From Actinacidiphila yanglinensis (GTDB lineage Bacteria; Actinomycetota; Actinomycetes; Streptomycetales; Streptomycetaceae): a DNA stretch of 64,000 bases. Shown in pieces: positions 33,671 to 40,697 of this stretch. The number at the start of each line of letters is the position of its first letter. The stretch's first letter is position 1. Both the position numbers and the translations under genes were made by a program. The stretch lies in the NCBI RefSeq assembly GCF_900107965.1, contig NZ_FNVU01000009.1, positions 124,001 to 188,000 on the forward strand, read 5' to 3'. The notes under the pieces were generated by a model. The model did not search any database, was not told the origin of the DNA, and worked only from the letters and a program-made list of their open reading frames with translations.

Positions 33671-35047
33671 GTGAACACCGAGTTGACCGCCGCCCCCGGC
33701 CGCGCCGCGCCCCCCGCCTCCCCCCGGGCGCGATGGACCCTGACCGCCGCCTCCCTCGGCTTCCTGATGGTCGGCCTCGACGCCACCATCGTGAACGTCG
33801 CGCTGCCCACTCTCGGCCGCGAGTGGGGAGCCGGGCTGACGTCCCTGCAATGGGTGGTCGACGGCTACACCCTGATGTTCGCCGCGCTCCAGCTCATCGG
33901 CGGCACCCTGAGCGACCGGCTCGGCGCCCGGCGGGCCTACGGCTGCGGGCTGGCGCTGTTCGTCCTCGCCTCGCTCGCCTGCGGCCTGGCCGCCTCACCG
34001 GGAATGCTCGTGGCGGCGCGCTTCGTCCAGGGCGTGGGCGCGGCCGTCCAGTTGCCCGCGTCGCTGGCGATGGTCCGGCACGCCTACGCCGCTCCGGCCG
34101 CCCGCGCCCGGGCGGTCGGCGTGTGGGCGGCGTCCGGCGGTGCGGCCGTGGCCGCCGGGCCGGTGCTGGGCGGCCTGCTGCTCGAACGGTTCGAGTGGCG
34201 CTCGCTGTTCCTGGTGAACCTGCTGTTCGGAGCCGTGGCCCTGGTCGCCACCGCCCGTGCGTACGCGCCGCCGCCCGGCACCCGGCGGCGCCTGGACCTG
34301 CCGGGTCAGGCGGCCGTGACGCTCGCGCTGAGCGGGCTCACCTTCGGCCTGATCGAGGGCGGCACCCTCGGCTGGACCGCGGCCCCCGTCCTCGCTGCCC
34401 TGGCCGTGGCGGTCGCCGGCGGCGCCGGGTTCGCCGGCTGGGAGCGCCGGGCCCCCGAACCGATGCTGCCGCCACGGCTGTTCGCCGACCCGGTGGTCTC
34501 CGCGGTGGGCGTGGCCGGCTTCGCGCAGAACTTCGCATACTACGGCATCGTCTTCCTGCTCAGCCTGTTCCTCCAGGAAGAGCGCGGGCACTCCGCCCTC
34601 GCCACCGGTCTCGCGTTCCTGCCGATGAGCGCCGCCGCCATGCTCGCCAACGTGTACGGCGGCCGCCTCGCCGCCCGGCTCGGGCCGCGGCTGCCGCTGG
34701 TCGGCGGCCAACTCCTTTTCGCCGCGGGCCTGCTGGCCCTGCTCGCGGCCGGGCCCAGCGCTTCCGTCCGGTCGATCTGCCTGGCCACGGTGCCTGTCGG
34801 CCTCGGCGGCGGCGCCGCCGTTCCCGCGATGACCGGGGCGATCCTCGACGCGGTCCCCTCGGACTACGCGGGCACCGCCTCCGCCCACCTCAACACCGCC
34901 CGGCAGGTCGGCGGCGCGGTCGGGGTGGCCCTCTTCGGCGCCCTCGTCGCCTCCCACTTCCTGCCCGGTCTGCGGCTGTCGCTCGTCCTCGCCGCCGCCG
35001 CCCTCATGGTGGGGGCCGCGGTGACGGCCCGTCACACCGGGCGGTGA
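33671..35047 (+). CDS. MFS multidrug exporter, DHA2 (EmrB/QacA) type
   Basis: This is a 458-residue protein with about 14 hydrophobic helices. The family motif LDATIVNVALPTLGREW is at helix 1, GTLSDRLGARRAY follows helix 2, and antiporter motif C is represented by AAGPVLGGLLL. It would pump drugs or toxic metabolites out using the proton gradient. The start is GTG 33671 (GGAG is very close); the frame is open from 33620. The divergent MmyB-type regulator and downstream EF-G paralogue make a resistance theme possible. Confidence 0.87.
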   Translation: MNTELTAAPGRAAPPASPRARWTLTAASLGFLMVGLDATIVNVALPTLGREWGAGLTSLQWVVDGYTLMFAALQLIGGTLSDRLGARRAYGCGLALFVLASLACGLAASPGMLVAARFVQGVGAAVQLPASLAMVRHAYAAPAARARAVGVWAASGGAAVAAGPVLGGLLLERFEWRSLFLVNLLFGAVALVATARAYAPPPGTRRRLDLPGQAAVTLALSGLTFGLIEGGTLGWTAAPVLAALAVAVAGGAGFAGWERRAPEPMLPPRLFADPVVSAVGVAGFAQNFAYYGIVFLLSLFLQEERGHSALATGLAFLPMSAAAMLANVYGGRLAARLGPRLPLVGGQLLFAAGLLALLAAGPSASVRSICLATVPVGLGGGAAVPAMTGAILDAVPSDYAGTASAHLNTARQVGGAVGVALFGALVASHFLPGLRLSLVLAAAALMVGAAVTARHTGR

Positions 35048-35421
35048 ACGGAAAAGGGGCTGCCGAGCGGTCCGCGCTTCGCTACGATCACGCCGAAGCC
35101 ACGCACCCACGCCCCTTGCGGGGTGCGCCCGTTGACGAATGAGGGGAGTCGATCGTGCGCAGTCACCGCACCGTCGTCGTCCCCCCGGCCGGGCACCAGG
35201 TGCTTCTCGTGTCTCCTTCCGTCCGGTGCCCGCTGCGCGCCCGGCACCGGAACTCCGCGGCGACCGCCTGACCGCTCTGCGACCGAGCGCCGAAGGCATC
35301 ACGAACGACCGAGCGCGTGCCCGCCGTGGCACGGCTCAGGACCGGGCCGGGCCCGGCTCCGCAACTCCCGCCGCGTCATCGCGCTGCCCTGACCAGGACC
35401 AGCCACGAAAGGCCACCGGCC
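35048..35421 (+). promoter_or_regulatory. Structured leader of the EF-G paralogue
   Basis: This 374-bp spacer has a candidate promoter (CTGCCG 35060-35065, 17-bp spacer, TACGAT 35083-35088), a perfect 7-bp hairpin (35102-35108 with 35121-35127), and a strong ribosome site GAGGGGAG (35141-35148) serving a 38-codon ORF. Inside the ORF a second hairpin forms (CCGGTGCC with GGCACCGG, about 35222-35250). About 150 nt of GC-rich inverted repeats then lead to the EF-G start. The layout resembles a translated leader controlling a downstream gene. Confidence 0.5.
35155..35271 (+). CDS. Possible 38-residue leader peptide upstream of the EF-G paralogue
   Basis: GTG at 35155 follows GAGGGGAG at ideal spacing, and the stop is TGA 35269-35271. 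The peptide begins MRSHRTVVVPPAGHQ and ends RHRNSAATA; it is basic and has no recognised domain. Its ribosome site is better than that of most genes here, which argues for translation. No homologue could be checked, so a chance ORF is possible. Confidence 0.4.
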   Translation: MRSHRTVVVPPAGHQVLLVSPSVRCPLRARHRNSAATA

Positions 35422-37530
35422 ATGCGCAGCACCCTTCCCACCGTCCGCCGTACCCGCGGCGGCTCCGACCCGCTCGCGACCGTACGCAACCTCGGCATCC
35501 TCGCCCACGTCGACGCGGGCAAGACCACCGTGACCGAGCGCGTCCTGTTCCTCACCGGCGCCACCCACAAGCGCGGCGAGGTCCACGACGGCACCACCGT
35601 CACCGACTTCGACCCGCAGGAGCGCGACCGCGGCATCACCATCTTCGCGGCCGCCGCCAGTTGCGACTGGGCCGGCCACCGGATCAACCTGATCGACACC
35701 CCCGGGCACGTCGACTTCGCCGACGAGGTCGAGCGCGCGCTGCGGGTCCTCGACGGCGCGATCGCGGTGTTCGACGCGGTCGCCGGGGTGGAGCCGCAGA
35801 GCGAGTCGGTGTGGCGGCAGGCCGACCGGCACGGCGTGCCGAGGATCGCGTTCGTCAACAAGCTCGACCGGGCGGGCGCCGACCTCGACACGGCCGTGGC
35901 GTCCATCCGGCGCCGTCTGCACACCGTGCCGCTGGTGGTGCAACTGCCGATCGGACGGGAGGACGGTTTCACCGGCGTCGTGGACCTGGTCACGATGCGC
36001 GCGCTGACCTGGGCCGACGGCGGCGAGGTCCAGGACGGGCAGGTACCGGGCGGCTTGCTGGACGAGGCGCGGCGGCGCAGACGCCTGCTGGAGGAGGCGG
36101 TGGCCGAGCTGCACCCGGCCGCGCTGGAGGAGTTCTGCGCGCGCTCCGCGCTGCGGGAGCCGACGCTGGTGGCCGCGCTGCGCGACCTCACCCGGAGCGG
36201 GGAGGCCGTCGTGGTGCTGTGCGGCTCGGCGTACCGCAACCGGGGGATCGAGCCGCTGCTCGACGCGGTCGTGGCGTACCTGCCGTCGCCGCTCGACGTG
36301 CCGCCGGTCCGCGGCAGCGTCACCGGGCGGCACCGGGACGCGGAGGGCGTGGAGGACCGTACGGCCGAGCGGCCGGCGGATCCGGCGGCGCCGTTCGCAG
36401 GGCTGGTGTTCAAGGTGACCTCGACCGCCACCGGGCGGCTGACGTTCCTGCGGGTGTACTCGGGCACGATCCGGAAGGGGGACACGGTGCTGGACGCGGG
36501 TGCGAAGCGCAGCGAGCGGATCGGGCGGATCCTGCGGATGCGGGCCGACCGGCACACCGAGCTGGAGCAGGCGGTGGCCGGCGACATCGTCGCGGTCATC
36601 GGGGTGAAGGCGTCCCGCGCCGGGGCGACGCTGTGCGCGGCGTCGGCACCGCTGGTGCTCGAACCGCCGTCGGTGGCCGAGCCGGTGGTGTCCGTCGCGG
36701 TCGAGGCACGCCGCAACGCGGACGCCGGACGGCTGGTCGCCGCGCTGGGCCGGCTGGTCGAGGAGGACCCGTCGCTGGCCGTGCGGACCGACCGCGAGAC
36801 CGGGCAGACCGTGCTGTCCGGCATGGGCGAACTCCACCTGGAGGTCGCGGTGGAGAAGGTCCGCCGCGCCCACGGGCTGGAGATCGCCGTCGGGGCGCCC
36901 CAGGTCGCCTATCGCGAGACGGTCACCCGCGGGGTGTCCGGGTTCGTCCACCGGCACGTCAAACAGGACGGCGGCGCCGGGCAGTTCGCCCATGTCGTCA
37001 TCGATGTCGCCCCGCTCGCGGCCGGCGACGGCGCGGAGGAGGGAGAGGGGTTCGTGTTCACGTCGACGGTGGTCGGCGGCCGGGTGCCGCGCGAGTACGT
37101 CCGCGCGGTCGAGCACGGCTGCCGCGACGCGCTCGCCGAGGGTCCGCTCGGCGGCCACCCGGTCACGGGCGTGCGGGTCACGCTGACCGACGGGTCGACC
37201 CACCCCAACGACTCGTCGGAGATGGCGTTCCGCACCGCCGGGATGTTCGCACTCCGGGAGGCGCTGCGGGCCTGTGCGATGGTGCTGCTGGAGCCGGTGG
37301 TCGAGGTCACGGCCACCGCACCCGAGGACGCCGTCGGCGGCGTCCTCGGCGACCTCGCGGCCCGCCGCGGGCGCGTCACCGGATCCACGGCGCGCGCCGG
37401 CACGACCGCGGTCACGGCGACGGTGCCGCTGGTCGAGCTGTTCGGCTACGCGACGAGGCTGCGCAGCCGCACCCAGGGCCGCGGCACCTTCACCACCCGC
37501 CCGTCCGGCTACGCCCCCGCGAGTCGCTAG
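35422..37530 (+). CDS. Elongation factor G paralogue (EF-G2-like translational GTPase)
   Basis: This is a 702-residue protein with full EF-G domain order. G1 is AHVDAGKTT (28-36), G2 is in DRGITIFAAAA, G3 is DTPGHVDFADE and G4 is VNKLDRAGAD. Domain II/III include GMGELHLEVAVE, and domain IV/V include the EYVRAVEHGCRDALAEGPLGGHPV and RRGRVTGS regions. Domain IV differs from standard EF-G (THPNDSSEMAF). It fits the second EF-G of Streptomyces rather than TetM. It could be a stress, recycling or antibiotic-tolerance form. ATG 35422 has AAAGG 9 nt upstream. Confidence 0.88.
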   Translation: MRSTLPTVRRTRGGSDPLATVRNLGILAHVDAGKTTVTERVLFLTGATHKRGEVHDGTTVTDFDPQERDRGITIFAAAASCDWAGHRINLIDTPGHVDFADEVERALRVLDGAIAVFDAVAGVEPQSESVWRQADRHGVPRIAFVNKLDRAGADLDTAVASIRRRLHTVPLVVQLPIGREDGFTGVVDLVTMRALTWADGGEVQDGQVPGGLLDEARRRRRLLEEAVAELHPAALEEFCARSALREPTLVAALRDLTRSGEAVVVLCGSAYRNRGIEPLLDAVVAYLPSPLDVPPVRGSVTGRHRDAEGVEDRTAERPADPAAPFAGLVFKVTSTATGRLTFLRVYSGTIRKGDTVLDAGAKRSERIGRILRMRADRHTELEQAVAGDIVAVIGVKASRAGATLCAASAPLVLEPPSVAEPVVSVAVEARRNADAGRLVAALGRLVEEDPSLAVRTDRETGQTVLSGMGELHLEVAVEKVRRAHGLEIAVGAPQVAYRETVTRGVSGFVHRHVKQDGGAGQFAHVVIDVAPLAAGDGAEEGEGFVFTSTVVGGRVPREYVRAVEHGCRDALAEGPLGGHPVTGVRVTLTDGSTHPNDSSEMAFRTAGMFALREALRACAMVLLEPVVEVTATAPEDAVGGVLGDLAARRGRVTGSTARAGTTAVTATVPLVELFGYATRLRSRTQGRGTFTTRPSGYAPASR

Positions 37531-37559
37531 GCGGGACCCCCCGGGGCAGGCGGTCCCGC
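37531..37559 (+). terminator. Terminator-like hairpin after the EF-G paralogue
   Basis: GCGGGACC (37531-37538) pairs with GGTCCCGC (37552-37559) directly after the stop codon. It overlaps the first unit of the 86-bp array. Confidence 0.5.
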
Positions 37560-37880
37560 CCGTCTCGGGACCATCTGCCCGGTGGGGGGCTGGTCGCGCA
37601 GTTCCCCGCGCCCCTGATTGTTCCCTCCGGGGTGTGTGGTTCTGCCTGTTTCGGGACCATCTGCCCGGTGGGGGGCTGGTCGCGCAGTTCCCCGCGCCCC
37701 TGATTGATCCCTCCGGGGTGGGTGGTCCCGCCCGTCTCGGGACCACCTGGCCGGTGGGGGGCTTGTCGCGCAGTTCCCCGCGCCCCTGATTGATCCCTCC
37801 GGGGTGTGTGGTCCTGCCTGTTTCGGGACCACCTGGCCGGTGGGGGGGCTGGTCGCGCAGGTCTTCCCCAGTCTGGCGGC
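37536..37880. repeat. 86-bp tandem array (four units) carrying the interspersed core
   Basis: Units begin near 37536, 37622, 37708 and 37794, an exact 86-bp spacing. Each has a hairpin ending CGGGACC, a CCGGTGGGGGGCTGGTCGCG block, and the core CGCGCAGTTCCCCGCGCCCC (37595-37614, 37681-37700, 37767-37786). The fourth unit's core is interrupted by a roughly 30-bp insert. No gene is present. Confidence 0.9.
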
Positions 37881-38135
37881 TGGGAGGTGCCCCCACGCGC
37901 CCGTTGGTGGTGGCGCTCTTTTCGCGGAGGAACCTGCACCAACCGGGGGCGCGGGGAACTGCGCGACCAGCCCACCAGCGACAGGTGGTCCCTCTACCGG
38001 CAGAACCACGTACCCCGGAGGGTCAGGGCACCCTGGGGGCACCCCGGAAACGCCCTCGCCCGGGGCGGCCGGCCCGTGAGGGCCCACCACCCCGGGCGAG
38101 GGTACGTTTCTGCAGCGGCTGAACCCGCGGAGCGC
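37881..38135. repeat. Further repeat-bearing spacer between the array and bldD
   Basis: It contains the module GCGCTCTTTTCGCGGAGG (about 37913-37930) and a plus-orientation perfect core at 37946-37965, then GC-rich DNA with inverted repeats up to the bldD stop. I see no gene. Confidence 0.65.
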
Positions 38136-38636
38136 TCAGCTCTCGTCGTGCTGGACCGCGCGGCGCGCATCCGAGTCGAGGACGCCCCACGAGATCAGCT
38201 GCTCGGTGAGGACCGACGGCGACTGGTCGTAGATGACCGCGAGGGTGCGCAGGTCGTCCTGGCGGATCGACAGCACCTTCCCGTTGTAGTCGCCGCGCTG
38301 GCTCTGGATGGTCGCCGCGTAGCGCTGCAGGGGACCGGCCTTCTCCGGCGGGACCTGGGACAGCCGCTCCAGGTCGAGCACCAGCTTCGGCGGCGGCTCG
38401 GCGGCGCCGCCGGGCGTGGTGCCGGGCAGCAGTTCCTGCACCGGGACGCCGTAGAAGTCGGCGAGCTCGGCGAGGCGCTGCACGGTCACGGCACGGTCGC
38501 CGCGCTCGTAGGACCCCACGACCACTGCCTTCCAGCGGCCCTGGGACTTCTCCTCGACGCCGTGCAGGGACAGGCCCTGCTGCGTGCGGATGGCCCGGAG
38601 TTTTGCTCCGAGCTGCTTGGCGTAATCGCTGGACAT
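38136..38636 (-). CDS. bldD: Developmental master regulator BldD
   Basis: This is a 166-residue protein. The N-terminal XRE-type HTH (residues 5-75, LSLHGVEEKSQGRWKAVVVGSYERGDRAVTVQRLAELADFYGV) is joined to a C-terminal c-di-GMP-binding domain. The signature RxD-x8-RxxD is intact as R114, D116, R125, D128 (RGDYNGKVLSIRQDD). With tetrameric c-di-GMP it dimerises and represses sporulation genes during vegetative growth (established for Streptomyces). ATG 38636 follows GGGGAG. Two abutting BldD boxes lie upstream, so it is very probably autoregulated. Confidence 0.98.
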   Translation of the reverse strand: MSSDYAKQLGAKLRAIRTQQGLSLHGVEEKSQGRWKAVVVGSYERGDRAVTVQRLAELADFYGVPVQELLPGTTPGGAAEPPPKLVLDLERLSQVPPEKAGPLQRYAATIQSQRGDYNGKVLSIRQDDLRTLAVIYDQSPSVLTEQLISWGVLDSDARRAVQHDES

Positions 38637-38659
38637 ATGGCTCCCCGGACGGAAACTCG

Positions 38660-38674
38660 GTGACTCACTGTGAG
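38660..38674. promoter_or_regulatory. BldD box 1 (one mismatch) upstream of bldD
   Basis: GTGACTCACTGTGAG fits the pattern nTnACnC(A/T)GnGTnAn except for C at position 9. It lies 23-38 bp upstream of the bldD start codon and abuts box 2. Confidence 0.65.
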
Positions 38675-38689
38675 GTTACGCAGCGTAAT
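38675..38689. promoter_or_regulatory. BldD box 2 (perfect match) upstream of bldD
   Basis: GTTACGCAGCGTAAT matches every fixed position of the BldD consensus and is a near-perfect palindrome. It supports autoregulation. Confidence 0.82.
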
Positions 38690-38786
38690 CCGGGCTCGTC
38701 AAGCCGAAAGGGGCCGACTGGCGTCTGACCTGGGCCGTCCCGGTTGCCTGATACGGTGGAGGGCGTTCACCCAGACGTCCTTTAAC

Positions 38787-38806
38787 ACCCGTCCCGTGAG
38801 GCGGGG
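38787..38806 (+). promoter_or_regulatory. PyrR-binding RNA loop at the pyrR ribosome binding site
   Basis: ACCCGTCCCGTGAGGCGGGG forms a short GC stem with a UCCCGUGAGGC loop. This fits the PyrR recognition pattern UCCnGnGAGGY known from Bacillus and Mycobacterium. The Shine-Dalgarno AAGGAGG follows directly at 38807-38813, so UMP-bound PyrR would block translation rather than trigger termination. Confidence 0.7.
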
Positions 38807-38823
38807 AAGGAGGTCCCCGACCC

Positions 38824-39462
38824 ATGGTCGACGACCGCAGTATCCGCACGAGTGCGAGCCCCGCCGCAACCGGCCGGGCCGACGCCCCGGGCATCGCCGC
38901 CCGCCCCGTGCTGGAGGGCCCCGACATCGCCCGGGTCCTCACCCGTATCGCCCACGAGATCGTCGAACGCGCCAAGGGCGCCGACGACGTGGTGCTGCTC
39001 GGGATCCCCACCCGCGGGGTGTTCCTCGCCCACCGGCTCGCCGCCAAGCTCGCCGAGATCACCGGCCGGGCCGCCGCCGTCGGCTCGCTGGACATCACGA
39101 TGTACCGCGACGACCTGCGGCTGCACCCGCCGCGCGCGCTCGCCCGCACCGAGATCCCCGGCGACGGCATCGACGGCCGCCTGGTCGTCCTCGTCGACGA
39201 CGTGCTCTTCTCCGGCCGCACCATCCGCGCCGCCCTCGACGCGCTCAACGACATCGGCCGCCCCCGCGCGGTGCAGCTCGCCGTGCTGGTCGACCGCGGC
39301 CACCGGGAGCTGCCGATCCGGGCGGACTACGTCGGCAAGAACCTCCCCACCTCGCTGCGCGAGACCGTCAAGGTGCTGCTCGCGGAGGAGGACGGCCGCG
39401 ACAGCGTGCTGCTCGGCCAGAAGGACCCGGGCCCGCGCGCGGGCCACGCCGCGGACGGTTAG
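38824..39462 (+). CDS. pyrR: Bifunctional pyr operon regulator / uracil phosphoribosyltransferase PyrR
   Basis: This is a 212-residue protein. The PRPP-binding motif is LVVLVDDVLFSGRTIRAAL, and RGHRELPIRADYVGKNLPTS is the PyrR RNA-binding/PRTase region. The first 25 residues are a low-complexity extension. It senses UMP/UTP and binds the leader RNA loop just upstream of its own ribosome site. ATG 38824 with AGGAGG. It is first in pyrR-pyrB-pyrC-PH-carA-carB-pyrD-pyrF and is divergent from bldD. Confidence 0.97.
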   Translation: MVDDRSIRTSASPAATGRADAPGIAARPVLEGPDIARVLTRIAHEIVERAKGADDVVLLGIPTRGVFLAHRLAAKLAEITGRAAAVGSLDITMYRDDLRLHPPRALARTEIPGDGIDGRLVVLVDDVLFSGRTIRAALDALNDIGRPRAVQLAVLVDRGHRELPIRADYVGKNLPTSLRETVKVLLAEEDGRDSVLLGQKDPGPRAGHAADG

Positions 39463-39669
39463 CGCGCCTCCACCGGGACCCCGCAACCGGGTCCCGGGCG
39501 CCCGCACGCCCCCGGCCGGGCCGTCACGCCCGCCGACCCGCACGCGCCGCGCCCCGCCCGGTGCGCGCGCCCCGCTGCCGCCCGCGTCCGCATGCCCGCC
39601 CGGCCGTCCCGGCACACCCCCCACCAGCCCGGCCCGCCGGCCCGCCCAGCCCTCCGGAGTTCACCCCGC

Positions 39670-40695
39670 ATGAAGCGCCACCTGATCTCGGCCGCCGACC
39701 TCACCCGCGACGACGCCCTCCTCGTACTGGACACCGCCGAGGAGATGGCCCGCGTCGCCGACCGGCCGATCAAGAAGCTGCCCACCCTGCGCGGCCGCAC
39801 CGTCGTGAACCTCTTCTTCGAGGACTCGACCCGGACCCGCATCTCCTTCGAGGCCGCCGCCAAGCGGCTGTCCGCCGACGTCATCAACTTCTCCGCGAAG
39901 GGCTCCTCGGTCTCCAAGGGCGAGTCCCTGAAGGACACCGCGCTCACGCTGGAGGCGATGGGCGCCGACGCGGTCGTCATCCGCCACCACTCCTCCGGCG
40001 CCCCGCACCGGCTGGCCACCTCCGGCTGGATCAACGCCTCGGTCGTCAACGCGGGCGACGGCACCCACGAGCACCCCACCCAGGCCCTGCTCGACGCCCT
40101 CACGATGCGCCGCCACCTGTCCGGCGTCGGCCGCGACCTCGAGGGCCGGCGGATCACCATCGTCGGCGACGTGCTGCACAGCCGGGTGGCCCGCTCCAAC
40201 GTGCTGCTGCTCACCACCCTGGGCGCCGAGGTCACCCTCGTCGCCCCGCCGACGCTGCTGCCGATCGGCGTCGAGCAGTGGCCCTGCAAGGTGTCGTACG
40301 ACCTGGACGCGGTGCTCGCCAAGTCCGACGCGGTGATGATGCTGCGGGTGCAGCGCGAACGGATGAACGCCGCGTTTTTCCCCACCGAGCGGGAGTACGC
40401 GCGCCGCTACGGCCTGGACGGGCTGCGGATGGCGGCGCTGCCCGAGCACGCCATCGTGATGCACCCGGGCCCGATGAACCGCGGCATGGAGATCACCGCC
40501 GAGGTCGCCGACTCGCCGCGCTGCACCGCGGTGGAACAGGTCGCCAACGGCGTGAGCACCCGGATGGCGGTGCTCTACCTGCTGCTCGGCGGTTCCGAGC
40601 CCGCGATCACCGGCACCCGCACCGACAGCGCCGACGCCGACGGCCGCCCGGCCGCGGAAGCCCCCGAAGCCGCCCGTACCGAGGAGAGCAAGTAA
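39670..40695 (+). CDS. pyrB: Aspartate carbamoyltransferase catalytic subunit
   Basis: This is a 341-residue protein. It has carbamoyl-phosphate loop FFEDSTRTRISFE, KGSSVSKGESLKDT, RHHSSGAPH, HEHPTQALLDALTM and PGPMNRG. It makes carbamoyl-aspartate. The last 35 residues are an Ala/Glu-rich tail. ATG 39670 has GGAG 10 nt upstream. The frame runs to 39592 but without family sequence. The 207-bp gap after pyrR is very C/G-rich with no other feature seen. Confidence 0.98.
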   Translation: MKRHLISAADLTRDDALLVLDTAEEMARVADRPIKKLPTLRGRTVVNLFFEDSTRTRISFEAAAKRLSADVINFSAKGSSVSKGESLKDTALTLEAMGADAVVIRHHSSGAPHRLATSGWINASVVNAGDGTHEHPTQALLDALTMRRHLSGVGRDLEGRRITIVGDVLHSRVARSNVLLLTTLGAEVTLVAPPTLLPIGVEQWPCKVSYDLDAVLAKSDAVMMLRVQRERMNAAFFPTEREYARRYGLDGLRMAALPEHAIVMHPGPMNRGMEITAEVADSPRCTAVEQVANGVSTRMAVLYLLLGGSEPAITGTRTDSADADGRPAAEAPEAARTEESK

Positions 40696-40697
40696 CG

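Noticed and set aside
35422..37530. Tet(M)/OtrA-type ribosomal protection protein
   Set aside because: Key stretches (GVEPQSESVWRQA, VNKLDRAGAD, domain IV EYVRAVEHG) follow EF-G, not Tet(M). A resistance role stays possible but is not shown by family.
37536..37880. CRISPR array
   Set aside because: The regular 86-bp unit is repeated as a whole without unique spacers, and no cas genes are near. The 33-bp repeats at 2437-2535 are directly contiguous and also have no spacers.
38670..40697. Long upstream extension of the pyrC frame
   Set aside because: It runs through pyrR and pyrB in another frame; dihydroorotase sequence begins only at the ATG at 40698.
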